A program made the translations under genes and the position numbers. Below, piece after piece: positions 1-7,687 of a DNA stretch of 38,579 nucleotides; the first letter of the stretch is position 1, and the number at the start of each line of letters is the position of its first letter. The notes under the pieces are model-generated. The model saw nothing but the letters and a program-made list of their open reading frames with translations, was not told the origin of the DNA and made no database searches. The stretch lies in NCBI GenBank assembly GCA_022712945.1, contig JAFLJP010000094.1, positions 1 to 38,579 of the forward strand, read 5' to 3'. Source of the stretch: Gammaproteobacteria bacterium (lineage in GTDB: Bacteria; Pseudomonadota; Gammaproteobacteria; RBG-16-57-12).

Positions 1-762
1 ACGTGTAAATAAAGTGCGTAGATAAGCGTATGGTTCTAAATCATTGGCTTTGGCGGTTTCAATCAAACTGTACAGCATCGCACTGGCTTTAGCGCCGGCC
101 TGACTTTGACTGAACATCCAATTTTTGCGACCAATGGCAAATGGACGAATCGCATTTTCCACGGGATTATTATCAATGTTGAGTCGACCATCTTGGTATT
201 TTGCGACGGCGATATGTGCCAATAACCCGGGGCTGGCGTTACTCTTGGGGATGGGTTGTTTCGGTAACGCCGCTAGGGTGATATTTGATTCACAGGGGGT
301 GCAGGCATATTTTTTACGAGCATGTACCCGTACTTGAATCACTGCAGGGATAATATCGAGTTGTTCACTGGTCTCTTCGCCAATACAGTGCTTTTGACAA
401 CCACACTCACAGACCTTTTCATGTGCAGGCAAGTCATGCTCAATGCGAACACGAGGTAAGGTTTTAGGCAGTGGCTTACGGCCTGACTTGGTTTTTTTAT
501 TGGCGGTTGGTTCCGCATCAACCGACTTGGCTATTTCAGGCGCGGCGAGATCTGCTTCATTCTCGGCCTCATCAAATAACTCGGTTTGCTGCGGGCTTTT
601 TTCACTGCTTTTACCAAACTGACGACGTTTAAAGAGAATGACCAACGCCTCTAAAAACTGGATACGACCTTGCTTTTCAGCCAGTGTCGATTGCTGCGCT
701 AAAACAAGCTGTTTTAGCGCAGCAATATCATCCGGTAAATTGTCTTTTGGTCGTGATGTCAT
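1..762 (-). pseudogene. tnpC: IS66-family TnpC transposase with catalytic core deleted (runs off window edge)
   Basis: An open frame of 254 codons starts at ATG 762-760 and leaves the window without a stop. Residues 1-60 resemble the TnpC N-terminal coiled coil. Residues about 110-155 carry the zinc-finger-like Cys cluster (CECGC, then CTPC). The frame reads HIAVAKYQD and passes directly into GRLNIDNNPVENAIRPFAIG, the conserved C-terminal block of the family. In full-length TnpC (about 500 residues) these blocks are separated by roughly 250 residues that hold most of the DDE catalytic domain, so an in-frame internal deletion is inferred. The C-terminal SLIETAKAN and EPYAYL motifs are intact. 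It lies just downstream of tnpB on the same strand, as in normal IS66 elements. The product should be unable to catalyse transposition. Family assignment is strong; the deletion size comes from memory of the family, not from an alignment. Confidence 0.85.
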
Positions 763-806
763 GGGGTGTATTATACCCAATAAACAGGTGAAATCATGCC
801 TACTAG

Positions 807-1163
807 CTAGCTAATCGCGTTATAAATCAAAGCATCATGAGGCTTGTTGTTGAAAATATCCAAGCCATCAAGTAATAAGTTCAATTGGTAGCCATCAATA
901 CTAATAGCGTCATCAGTGGTGGGGTTAAGCCAAGTGAAACGTTGCTTCTCAAGGCGTTTATACCAGAGTACAAAACCATTACGCTCCCAATAGAGCAGCT
1001 TGATTTTATCGCGGCCACGATTACAAAATACAAACAAGGCATCGTTCATTGGATTCATCTCAAGCGCGTGCTCAACCAGCGCGGCTAAACCATCAATGGA
1101 TTTACGCATATCAACCACCCCAGCATAAAGATAGACTGGGGTTTTAGGGTTAGGTTGCAGCAT
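807..1163 (-). CDS. tnpB: IS66 family accessory protein TnpB
   Basis: This 118-residue protein is the TnpB (IS66 Orf2) accessory protein needed for IS66 transposition; its biochemical role is poorly defined. Diagnostic motifs are the YAGVVDMRKSIDGLAALV segment near residues 12-29, FVFCNRGRDKIKLLYWERNG, and the FVLWYKRLEKQRF block. The frame extends 21 codons further upstream, but the start MLQPNP at 1163 is chosen because it matches the usual TnpB N-terminus and gives the small overlap (14 bp) with tnpA typical of IS66. Length is normal for the family. tnpB looks intact although the neighbouring tnpC is internally deleted, so the element could move only if a complete TnpC is supplied from elsewhere. 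Confidence 0.9.
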   Translation of the reverse strand: MLQPNPKTPVYLYAGVVDMRKSIDGLAALVEHALEMNPMNDALFVFCNRGRDKIKLLYWERNGFVLWYKRLEKQRFTWLNPTTDDAISIDGYQLNLLLDGLDIFNNKPHDALIYNAIS

Positions 1164-1443
1164 GGAGCAACCCTCGATCACGCAATGCCAGCAATAAGTC
1201 AGGTAAGCTTTCAGCGGGCAATTCAATGCTAACCTGAGAACCTAACTGCAAACGCGCATTGACAGAGCGCAAGATGTTAATGGGAATAAGCGTTTTAGGC
1301 TTATCGACAGTGGTTGCCAAACGTTTGCGCCAATAGTGTAAGTTGTGAGCCTTGATATGACGTTGCTGGCAAAAGGCCTGCTGAGAGGGGCCACTTTTTT
1401 GCCAATCTTCGATATGTTGTTTCCAGCTCTCTTCTTTGCTCAT
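1150..1443 (-). CDS. tnpA: IS66 family accessory protein TnpA (helix-turn-helix)
   Basis: A 97-residue protein resembling IS66 TnpA, the first gene of the element. The N-terminal half (residues 1-45) has the SWKQHIEDWQKSGPSQQAFC pattern with HNLHYWRKRL that marks the small HTH-type TnpA proteins. The C-terminal part ends with VSIELPAESLPDLLLALR, matching the beta-strand and helix found in the family. It overlaps tnpB by 14 bp and is probably translationally coupled to it. The ATG at 1443-1441 has no clear purine-rich ribosome-binding site immediately upstream. I could not define the terminal inverted repeat of the element in the 60 bp upstream. Confidence 0.85.
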   Translation of the reverse strand: MSKEESWKQHIEDWQKSGPSQQAFCQQRHIKAHNLHYWRKRLATTVDKPKTLIPINILRSVNARLQLGSQVSIELPAESLPDLLLALRDRGLLHAAT

Positions 1444-1610
1444 AACCTGTCTCTCAATGGATAGTGTGTAGACAGGGTAAAGAGATTATTGTCGTTATGT
1501 TAGATGGGGTTTGTGGATCGTTTACTTTCTATCTGGGGATTGGGGCACTCGCTATCGCTCGATTGTTGCACAAAAACACGCTACGCTTTGGGATCAGCTG
1601 AACTTAATCG

Positions 1611-2868
1611 TTAGATTTTCCACTATTTGCCATTCATTTACCATATTTGCACTTCAGCACCACTATATGGCGATACATCACATCTTTAAGTATTAACAAG
1701 CCATTTACTCTACCCTATTTGTTTTTTACCAATGCAATTAAATATGGTCGGAGAATTTATCATGAAAAAATTAATAGCTTGTTTGTTATTAGTATTTCTT
1801 GTTTCGGGGTGTGCATCAAAAGACGAACAAATATCAATGGACAGAAACCCCATTCACCACACTAATGCTGGATTTAAAAATAATCCATTTGTTGAAACAG
1901 CAGCGCCAAAAGGTTTCCTTTTTTATATGCGTAGGTTTTGGGGGTCAGTTTTTACACCTGAAATTCCAGAAGGGCATGCAATTTCCTCGGAAGAATCCTT
2001 AAGTTTACTTAATTCAGTTAAAGGTGACCGGATCAGTTGGTTAGGGCATGCTACATTTTTAATAAATGTATCTGGGAAAACGATTCTTACCGATCCCTTT
2101 TTAAGTGAATTTGCCAGCCCTGTTTCTTGGGCGGGGCCTAGAAGATATGTTGATCCTGGCATTTCTATAGAAAACCTTCCACAAATTGATATTGTGCTTA
2201 TTTCACATAGCCATTACGACCATCTGGATGAAGAAACTATAGAAAAATTGGGTAATAAAAATAAAATTCATGTCCTAGTTCCCTTAGGGCTAAAGTCATT
2301 TTTTACAGAGCGTGGCTATAAAAATGTGACAGAGCTAGATTGGTATGAATCAATGACTGTTGAGGGCATCGAAATAACTTCGTTACCCTCTGTACATGAC
2401 TCTGCTAGAAGTACAAGTGATCATAACAAAACTCTATGGGCTTCTTGGGGAATTGAAGGTGCGGAGCGTAAAATATTATTTATTGGTGATACAGGATATT
2501 CAGAAGAAATATTTAGAGACATCGGAAATCAATATGGTCCTTTTGATTACTCAATCTTGCCGATTGGTGCATATGAACCTAGAGAGGTAATGTGGATGTC
2601 TCATGTTACACCTGAAGAAGCTGTAACTATAGGCATAGAGACCAATACAGAAATCTTGGTGGCTTCACATTGGGGTACCGTTAGTAGTCTATCGGATGAA
2701 CCACCATTCGAGCCTCCGGTGCGGTTTAGGGAAGCTGGTATAAAAAATGGGTTTTCTGATAATGAACTGTGGGTTTTGAAAGTAGGTGAAACTAGAGCAA
2801 TGGTACAAAAAACAAAATCTAACGAATAAGATTATATATCGCGCGAAGCCGCGATATGAATCGGTTTG
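1611..2868 (+). mobile_element. putative integron gene cassette carrying the MBL lipoprotein gene
   Basis: The segment has the boundaries expected of a single integron cassette. Its left edge follows the G of GTTAGAT (1610-1616), matching the R' box consensus GTTRRRY. Its right edge is the G of GTTGGAC (2868-2874), another R' box. The R'' box near the 3' end, ATCTAAC (2817-2823), is the exact reverse complement of the left-edge GTTAGAT. That complementarity is the classical signature of a cassette, because the two halves form one attC site in the circular form. The cassette would be 1258 bp with one gene in the usual orientation. Base composition is visibly AT-richer than the housekeeping genes. 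No integrase gene is in the window. This rests on motif matching and manual folding only. Confidence 0.65.
1762..2829 (+). CDS. metallo-beta-lactamase-fold lipoprotein (NAPE-PLD/UlaG-like hydrolase)
   Basis: This predicted 355-residue exported lipoprotein starts MKKLIACLLLVFLVSGC, a lipoprotein signal peptide with lipobox VSGC (Cys17). The start at 1762 is chosen because it begins the signal peptide and has GGAG upstream; an in-frame ATG at 1732 would bury the signal. The mature part has the metallo-hydrolase motif HSHYDH (about residues 149-154), GDTGY downstream, a late SHWGT, and the WLGHATFLI and TDPF segments seen in NAPE-phospholipase-D-like and UlaG-like proteins (COG2220). It should be a metal-dependent hydrolase, perhaps of lipids or phosphodiesters, on the periplasmic face of a membrane. 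The substrate is unknown. The last codons overlap the attC-like site. Upstream is a 318-bp gap from tnpA that holds the cassette junction. Confidence 0.85.
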   Translation: MKKLIACLLLVFLVSGCASKDEQISMDRNPIHHTNAGFKNNPFVETAAPKGFLFYMRRFWGSVFTPEIPEGHAISSEESLSLLNSVKGDRISWLGHATFLINVSGKTILTDPFLSEFASPVSWAGPRRYVDPGISIENLPQIDIVLISHSHYDHLDEETIEKLGNKNKIHVLVPLGLKSFFTERGYKNVTELDWYESMTVEGIEITSLPSVHDSARSTSDHNKTLWASWGIEGAERKILFIGDTGYSEEIFRDIGNQYGPFDYSILPIGAYEPREVMWMSHVTPEEAVTIGIETNTEILVASHWGTVSSLSDEPPFEPPVRFREAGIKNGFSDNELWVLKVGETRAMVQKTKSNE

Positions 2869-2874
2869 TTGGAC
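2817..2874 (+). other. attC-like recombination site (integron 59-base element)
   Basis: The site is 58 bp. R'' is ATCTAAC (2817-2823) and R' is GTTGGAC (2868-2874). Between them are paired arms GATT (2830-2833) with AATC (2859-2862), and ATATCGCG (2836-2843) with CGCGATAT (2850-2857), around a 6-nt loop. Unpaired spacers of 6 and 5 nt separate R from L. The left arm has one more base between its two paired blocks (2834-2835) than the right arm (2858), as expected for an extrahelical base. Length, spacing and asymmetry all fit the folded-strand attC architecture. The stop codon of the lipoprotein gene (2827-2829) lies inside the site, which is common in cassettes. A simple hairpin terminator is less likely because no T-run follows. 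Confidence 0.65.
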
Positions 2875-2925
2875 AAGCCCGGTACGGCTTCCAGCTGTGC
2901 AATTTCCAATACCTGTACCCATTAC

Positions 2926-3591
2926 TATTGGCTTGAATAGGCTGATTACCGCATCGGTTACGCCTCTTGCCTTTTTACTCGATACGGGCATGGCTAGGCG
3001 TATTTTTGACTTTCGTTCATCCAATGTGACAATCGCGCCTTTGTGATTTTTGCCTATGATGGTATCGCCCTCCCAGTCACCGACACGCTCGCGCTGATTG
3101 ACTTCTTCGGGGCGCTCGCTGATATCGGTTCTATTTGGTATCCCGTTCTGGCTTCGGTTATGGACTGAGCCATAGCGTTTTCTGTAGGTTTTATTCTGGT
3201 GACGAAGGTGTGTGTGCAAATCACCGCCCGATACTTTATCCGATAAAATATATTGGTAAATTGTTTCGTGGTGCAACTCGACAATGCCCTCTTTTTTAAG
3301 ACGACCCGCTATTTGCTCAGGGCTCCACTCTTGTCGAATGTAAGTACCAATCACTGCCTTGATATCAGCCGTCAACTTTACGGCCTTGGGCTTCTCTGTA
3401 TGGCGTTGCTGTGCCATTCGATTAGCTTGATTATGGCGATAGCCTCGAAGCCCTGTGTTTCGTTTGATTTCCCTTGATATGGTGCACCGAGGTCGACCAA
3501 GGTCATTCGCAATTTGGGTTAAACTATTATCATTTCTAAATGAAAATTCTATATAATGCCTTTCCTCAAGACTCAGGTGTTTGTAGCTCAT
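2926..3591 (-). pseudogene. IS30-family transposase, 3' truncated
   Basis: The N-terminal 220 or so residues are a good IS30 transposase: the HTH region MSYKHLSLEERHYIE with TISREIKRNTG, WSPEQIAGRL, ETIYQYI, and VGDWEGDTIIGK with the first catalytic Asp. Homology ends at SLFKP (about 2930). The second Asp (normally in a DNGKEF motif) and the catalytic Glu are missing. The open frame continues as unrelated translation and would terminate inside the lipoprotein gene on the other strand at 2689. The 5' end of the element is preserved: GGTTGTGCACTT at 3679-3690 is the complement of the AAGTGCAYAACC end also seen at the second IS30 copy. The two IS30 proteins in the window are clearly different. 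The truncated product should be inactive. Confidence 0.85.
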
Positions 3592-3678
3592 TTGTAGCCT
3601 CTGCTTTTGGTTTCGTAGCCTGCATTGTAACCCTGAGTCTTGTTCTTCTTTCAGGGTATATGCTCAGCTGATATCAGA

Positions 3679-3690
3679 GGTTGTGCACTT
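3679..3690 (-). repeat. IS30 terminal inverted-repeat segment (upstream end of remnant)
   Basis: On the minus strand this reads AAGTGCACAACC. It lies about 90 bp upstream of the IS30 remnant start codon and matches AAGTGCATAACC at 37543-37554 beside the second IS30 transposase at 11 of 12 positions. I read it as part of the conserved end recognised by the transposase; the outer edge could not be placed exactly. Confidence 0.5.
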
Positions 3691-3747
3691 ATTCATACGA
3701 ATTCAGGGATAATACTGTCACTGCAAGACCCAAAAAATCATAACCCA

Positions 3748-3796
3748 ACCGGCTAAAGCCTCGACCTCCAAAGAGGTGGGCGAGGATTTAGCCGGT
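3748..3796 (-). terminator. strong hairpin after the hemerythrin-like gene
   Basis: ACCGGCTAAA (3748-3757) pairs with TTTAGCCGGT (3787-3796), CCTCG (3759-3763) with CGAGG (3781-3785), and ACCTC (3764-3768) with GAGGT (3773-3777). This gives about 20 base pairs with one small internal loop. The hairpin begins at the stop codon of the hemerythrin-like gene and is followed on the minus strand by a moderately T-rich stretch. It is likely the end of the Crp/Fnr-glgP-hemerythrin transcription unit. Confidence 0.65.
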
Positions 3797-4248
3797 CAAT
3801 TATGGAAGCCTGTTTTTCCCTTTAGGATTGATGCACACGCTTTTTCAATCTCATCCAGAGCGGCTTCTCCCAGTAAATCTTGTGCCATCACAAACAGTGT
3901 TCGCTCTTCAAATCGTATGTGACGTTCAAGAAGCTCACCAAAGCGAATTAAATGATCAGCGGGGTCGTCGGGAGAGTCCGCCACAAGCTCGCGCAGCTGC
4001 TGGTGTTCCGAACCAAGTTGCTCGGCAACGGCATTTTCACCGCTCTTTTTCAAAGGTGCTGCGATGTAGGTCTCTTCAATTTGGAAGTGTGGTTCAAGCT
4101 CAGTTTGACATGTTTTTTTCACCTGCTCCCAGAGCGCGACTCTTTGCGGCAATGTCGAGTCAGAAGGCAGCCGTTTGGCTCTTCTTGCCAATACAAGGCA
4201 TTGGTGGTGATCTACTGATAATTGACGAAGCTGGCTTGCGCGTTTCAC
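3796..4248 (-). CDS. hemerythrin HHE-domain protein
   Basis: A 150-residue all-helical protein with the spaced His/Glu ligands of hemerythrin-like HHE domains: VDHHQCL near residue 12, EPHFQIEE near 52, a central EHQQLR near 81, and ERHIRFEERTLF near 108. Such proteins bind a di-iron centre and sense or store oxygen, nitric oxide or iron; the ligand here is unknown. The frame opens at GTG 4260, but GTG 4248 is preferred because AGGTGG lies 8 nt upstream of it. It follows glgP by about 40 bp on the same strand, suggesting co-transcription, and ends in a strong hairpin. The link with glycogen breakdown may reflect redox or oxygen-linked energy management (inference). Confidence 0.8.
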   Translation of the reverse strand: MKRASQLRQLSVDHHQCLVLARRAKRLPSDSTLPQRVALWEQVKKTCQTELEPHFQIEETYIAAPLKKSGENAVAEQLGSEHQQLRELVADSPDDPADHLIRFGELLERHIRFEERTLFVMAQDLLGEAALDEIEKACASILKGKTGFHN

Positions 4249-4291
4249 AAATTTAACCACCTGAATGGATAGAGAGGTAGATCAATCTGCC

Positions 4292-6814
4292 TCATCGATG
4301 CCAAAGAATCAACTCCGCCTCCAGAGGCACTACCGCTTGTGGGTGGGCGGCGATGATGCGTGGGGTGTAGTCGGATGCCGGTCGGTCTGCGGCCACTGAT
4401 CCTGTGTACAGATAGGCATTGGCGCTACCGGCGAGTTGCGCTCCGCGACTCAATGGCTGACGCTGTGGTGGTTGGTCTGCGGCCAGCGGATCGGCGTAGA
4501 GTTCTACACTCACTTCGGGGGCCGGTAGCTCATCGAGGTAAACCTGCACTTCAAAATGGTGATGCTGCGCCTGCTGCTTTGAGCTGACATTCCCGAAATG
4601 GATCCACTGCCAGTGCTGTTTGAGCCGGTGATGCCACGCCTCCAACTCCAGTGCAATATTGCTATCGCTGCTGCGTTGTCGATAGGTGTCAGCCAACCGC
4701 AGGTAATAATTTTCGGTGTATTCCCGCATCATTCGGTTGGATGAAAATTGTGAGGTTAGGCGCCCCATACTTTCGCGCATCCGCTTCACCCAGTCGATGG
4801 GTAACCCCTGTTCATTGCGGCGGTAAAAACAGGGAACCACTGCCTCTTCTAGCAGGCGGTAAAGTTGTTGTGCCTCTTCGGCATCCCAGGCGGCAATATC
4901 CCGATGCTCTTTACCATCACCCAGTGCCCAGCCCAACTCAGGGGTATAGGCTTCAGACCACCAGCCGTCCAGCTCCGACAGGTTGAGCCCGCCGTTAACC
5001 AGCACTTTCATGCCGCTGGTGCCGCTGGCTTCCCAGGGGCGACGCGGGGTATTGATCCAAAGGTCCACCCCTTGGGTCAGCTGCTCTGCGACGCCAAGGT
5101 CGTAATCTTCCACGAAGACCACCCGCTCGCCAATACCGTTATTTTCGATAAACTGATGCCACTGGCGCAACATCCGCTTGCCTTCCGCATCCTTTGGGTG
5201 GGCTTTGCCGGCGATCACCAACTGCACAGGGCAGTCACGATGGGTGAGCAGCTGCATCAAACGTTGGCTATCTTGCAGCAGTAGATTGGGACGTTTGTAT
5301 TCAGCAAAGCGCCGGGCGAAGCCGAGAGTCAACACATCCGGGTCAAAAATCTCGCTATCTACCCGAACCTTCGTCTGCTCTTCACCACGTCCACGGTGCT
5401 GCCGCGCCAGCCGTTGACGCAGGAATGCGATCAACCGTCGACGCCCTTCTGCACGGAAATACCACAGCTTTTCATCTGATAACCGACGCAGATCATCCTC
5501 AATCGTCTCCATGGTGCCGCGCCAACGGGATTTGCCACAGGCTTCGGTCCACAACGCATCAGCGGCAGCGGAGTCCCAGCTCGGCACGTGAATTCCGTTG
5601 GTCACATAACCCACCGGCACTTCGGCCAGGGGCCAGCGAGGAAACAGTGGCTGGAAGATCTGGCGACTCACTTCGCCGTGCAGGCGACTGACGCCATTAA
5701 CAGCACCGGCACCACGCACCGCCAGATAGGCCATATTAAAAGGTTCGCTCGGCTCCTCGGCATTCAGCCTCCCAAGCGCTAGAAGCTGATCCAGAGTCAC
5801 TCCGCACGCCGCTGCAAACTCACGAAAATAGCAGCCAAACAGCTCGGGGCTAAAACGGTCAAAACCCGCCGCTACCGGAGTGTGTGTGGTGAACAGGTTG
5901 CCCACCCGGGTCGCCCGCAGCGCCACATGGAAGGGTTGATCATGCTGCTGCATAAAACTCCGTGCCCGCTCAAAAATAGCGAACGCCGCGTGACCCTCGT
6001 TGAGATGACACACCGGGCAATCGATATTCAGCGCCTCCAGTAACTGCCAACCACCCATCCCCAGTACAATTTCCTGTTGCAGGCGCATCTCTTCGCCGCC
6101 ACCGTAGAGTTCACTGGTAATGGCCCGGTCACCGGGGTTGTTGAACGGGTCATTGCTATCCAGCAACAACAGGGTACGGCGACCCACCTGCCCCCGCCAG
6201 GTACGCAGACGCAGGGAGCGGCCGGGCAGCTCTAGTGTGATGTGTACCCACTCTCCATGATCATCACGCAGCGGCACCACCGGCAGCATGGTCGGGTCGT
6301 TGTAGGGGTAGAACTCGATTTGCTCCCCCTCGGCATTCAGTGCTTGGCGAAAGTAGCCCTGCTGGTAGAGCAGGCCGACACCAATCAAAGGGACATTCAG
6401 GTCACAAGCGGTCTTCAGGTAATCCCCGGCCAGCACTCCCAGGCCACCGGAGTAGATCGGCAGCGATTCGCAGATACCAAACTCCATGCTGAAGTAGGCG
6501 ATATGCCCGGAAAAAGCACTACCAATGGTTTCAGAGAACCAGGATTCCCCTTCAAAATGGGCCTCCCTGGCATCGAGTTGCTGTTGCAGTTTTTCAAGAA
6601 AAGTGGTGTCAGCTGCCAGCGTTTTCAACCGTTGATCAGAGACCGTCTCCAGAATCAACCAGGGGTTGGCTGTCGCCTCCCATAACCTGGGATCTACCTG
6701 ATGCCACAGGAGGTCTGCACCATGATTCCAGCTCCAGCGCAGATCCAACGCCAGCGTCGCCAACCCACACAACGGTTCAGGCAGAGCACGGGGGAGGTAG
6801 TGATTTGTCTGCAT
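4292..6814 (-). CDS. glgP: alpha-glucan (glycogen/maltodextrin) phosphorylase
   Basis: This 840-residue enzyme would release glucose 1-phosphate from glycogen or maltodextrins by phosphorolysis in the cytoplasm. It belongs to the branch with an N-terminal DUF3417-type region (LPEPLCGLATLALDLRWSWN) and SMEFGICESLPIYSGGLGVLAGD, rather than the E. coli GlgP/MalP branch. The pyridoxal-phosphate site is visible as EASGTSGMK near residue 600, followed by NGGLNLSELDGWW. FARRFAEYKRPNLLL and HLNEGHAAF are also present. The frame extends 15 codons further, but ATG 6814 is chosen for AAGGA about 8 nt upstream and the normal N-terminus. A Crp/Fnr-type regulator lies about 105 bp upstream and a hemerythrin-like gene follows. 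No other glycogen genes (glgA, B, C) are nearby. Confidence 0.93.
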   Translation of the reverse strand: MQTNHYLPRALPEPLCGLATLALDLRWSWNHGADLLWHQVDPRLWEATANPWLILETVSDQRLKTLAADTTFLEKLQQQLDAREAHFEGESWFSETIGSAFSGHIAYFSMEFGICESLPIYSGGLGVLAGDYLKTACDLNVPLIGVGLLYQQGYFRQALNAEGEQIEFYPYNDPTMLPVVPLRDDHGEWVHITLELPGRSLRLRTWRGQVGRRTLLLLDSNDPFNNPGDRAITSELYGGGEEMRLQQEIVLGMGGWQLLEALNIDCPVCHLNEGHAAFAIFERARSFMQQHDQPFHVALRATRVGNLFTTHTPVAAGFDRFSPELFGCYFREFAAACGVTLDQLLALGRLNAEEPSEPFNMAYLAVRGAGAVNGVSRLHGEVSRQIFQPLFPRWPLAEVPVGYVTNGIHVPSWDSAAADALWTEACGKSRWRGTMETIEDDLRRLSDEKLWYFRAEGRRRLIAFLRQRLARQHRGRGEEQTKVRVDSEIFDPDVLTLGFARRFAEYKRPNLLLQDSQRLMQLLTHRDCPVQLVIAGKAHPKDAEGKRMLRQWHQFIENNGIGERVVFVEDYDLGVAEQLTQGVDLWINTPRRPWEASGTSGMKVLVNGGLNLSELDGWWSEAYTPELGWALGDGKEHRDIAAWDAEEAQQLYRLLEEAVVPCFYRRNEQGLPIDWVKRMRESMGRLTSQFSSNRMMREYTENYYLRLADTYRQRSSDSNIALELEAWHHRLKQHWQWIHFGNVSSKQQAQHHHFEVQVYLDELPAPEVSVELYADPLAADQPPQRQPLSRGAQLAGSANAYLYTGSVAADRPASDYTPRIIAAHPQAVVPLEAELILWHR

Positions 6815-6919
6815 ATTCACATCCTTCGGTAGAACGAAACGTTCAGCCCACGGTAACAAATTATAGCCCTTACAAAACCGGCAAGATCATGGAAAATCAA
6901 TTCGAATTCGTGATCGCTT

Positions 6920-7666
6920 CTATTGCAGTGATACCGGTGCTTTATCGGGGAGTACAGCCAACCGCTGCTCCGCCCGCTGTGCCAGCAGGTTAAGCTTCTC
7001 CACCATCAAATAGCCTCGGTGAGAGTCAACAATACCCTCATGCTTCCAGTGCTGTAGCTGTCGATTGACCACCACACGTACACTGCCGATCATCTCGGCC
7101 AGAGATTCATTGGAAAGATCATTGATCAAGCGTGGTTCGATATGCTCAGGCTTTCCATCATCTACATGGCGTAAAATCAGCCGCGCCAGACGAACCTCGG
7201 TATCATGCAGAGCCAAATCAGCGGCCAGGTCGGCCAACGCCGACATCTGCTCTCCGATGTAGGGCAGCAACAGGCGATTGAACGCAGGGTGCTCGTCTAT
7301 CCATTGCCGCGCCTCATCCATCGGTATACTGAGCAACACAACATCATCCAGCGTTTCAAGCATCAGATCGTGAGACTGACCATCCAACAAGCTGAAGAGG
7401 CAAAAACCATCACCTGGGCCATGCAGAAACAGGGTGATCATACGGCCACTCTCCGGATTGCTACGACTGAGCCGCACCCGACCCGAGAGCAAAATGTGAA
7501 AGCGCTGCCAAGTCTCTTCCGCAGGCAACAAGCGACGGTGCTTCCAGGTCTCACGGCGACAACGCTGCAACACATCTATCAGTGTCGCCTCGTCTAACTG
7601 ACCAAACAGCGGGGAGTCCTTAAGAAATCTCAGGGTGTTTTCATAAAAAGGAGATTCAGGTGTCAT
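6920..7666 (-). CDS. Crp/Fnr-family transcriptional regulator
   Basis: A 248-residue regulator with an N-terminal cyclic-nucleotide-binding-like beta-barrel (residues about 20-135, including FHILLSGRVRLSR and FCLFSLLDG), a dimerisation helix, and a C-terminal winged HTH (LSNESLAEMIGSVRVVVNRQLQHWKHEGIV). It lacks the N-terminal Cys cluster of Fnr, so direct iron-sulfur oxygen sensing is unlikely; the effector is unknown. It precedes glgP and a hemerythrin-like gene on the same strand and may control them. The ATG at 7666 is supported by AAGGAAG 7 nt upstream. That ribosome-binding site forms one arm of a small hairpin and lies in the first copy of a repeat found again 160 bp upstream. Confidence 0.85.
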   Translation of the reverse strand: MTPESPFYENTLRFLKDSPLFGQLDEATLIDVLQRCRRETWKHRRLLPAEETWQRFHILLSGRVRLSRSNPESGRMITLFLHGPGDGFCLFSLLDGQSHDLMLETLDDVVLLSIPMDEARQWIDEHPAFNRLLLPYIGEQMSALADLAADLALHDTEVRLARLILRHVDDGKPEHIEPRLINDLSNESLAEMIGSVRVVVNRQLQHWKHEGIVDSHRGYLMVEKLNLLAQRAEQRLAVLPDKAPVSLQ

Positions 7667-7673
7667 GTTATTT

Positions 7674-7687
7674 CTTCCTTATGGAAG
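7674..7687 (-). promoter_or_regulatory. hairpin that can occlude the Crp/Fnr ribosome-binding site
   Basis: On the minus strand the leader reads CTTCC, ATAA, GGAAG, then 7 nt to the ATG. The 3' arm contains the Shine-Dalgarno AAGGAAG, so folding would hide it. The stem is only 5 bp and would be marginal alone. Whether it regulates translation is inference. Confidence 0.4.

Noticed and set aside
1499..1505. A second GTTAGAT that could mark another cassette junction.
   Set aside because: It would define a 111-bp cassette, and no matching R'' box or paired arms were found between 1506 and 1610.
2836..2857. Hairpin after the MBL gene as a plain terminator.
   Set aside because: No T-run follows, and the flanking R boxes, spacers and extra base fit an attC site better.
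2689..2925. C-terminal part of the IS30 frame as protein sequence.
   Set aside because: It has no IS30 similarity and is antisense to the MBL lipoprotein gene.
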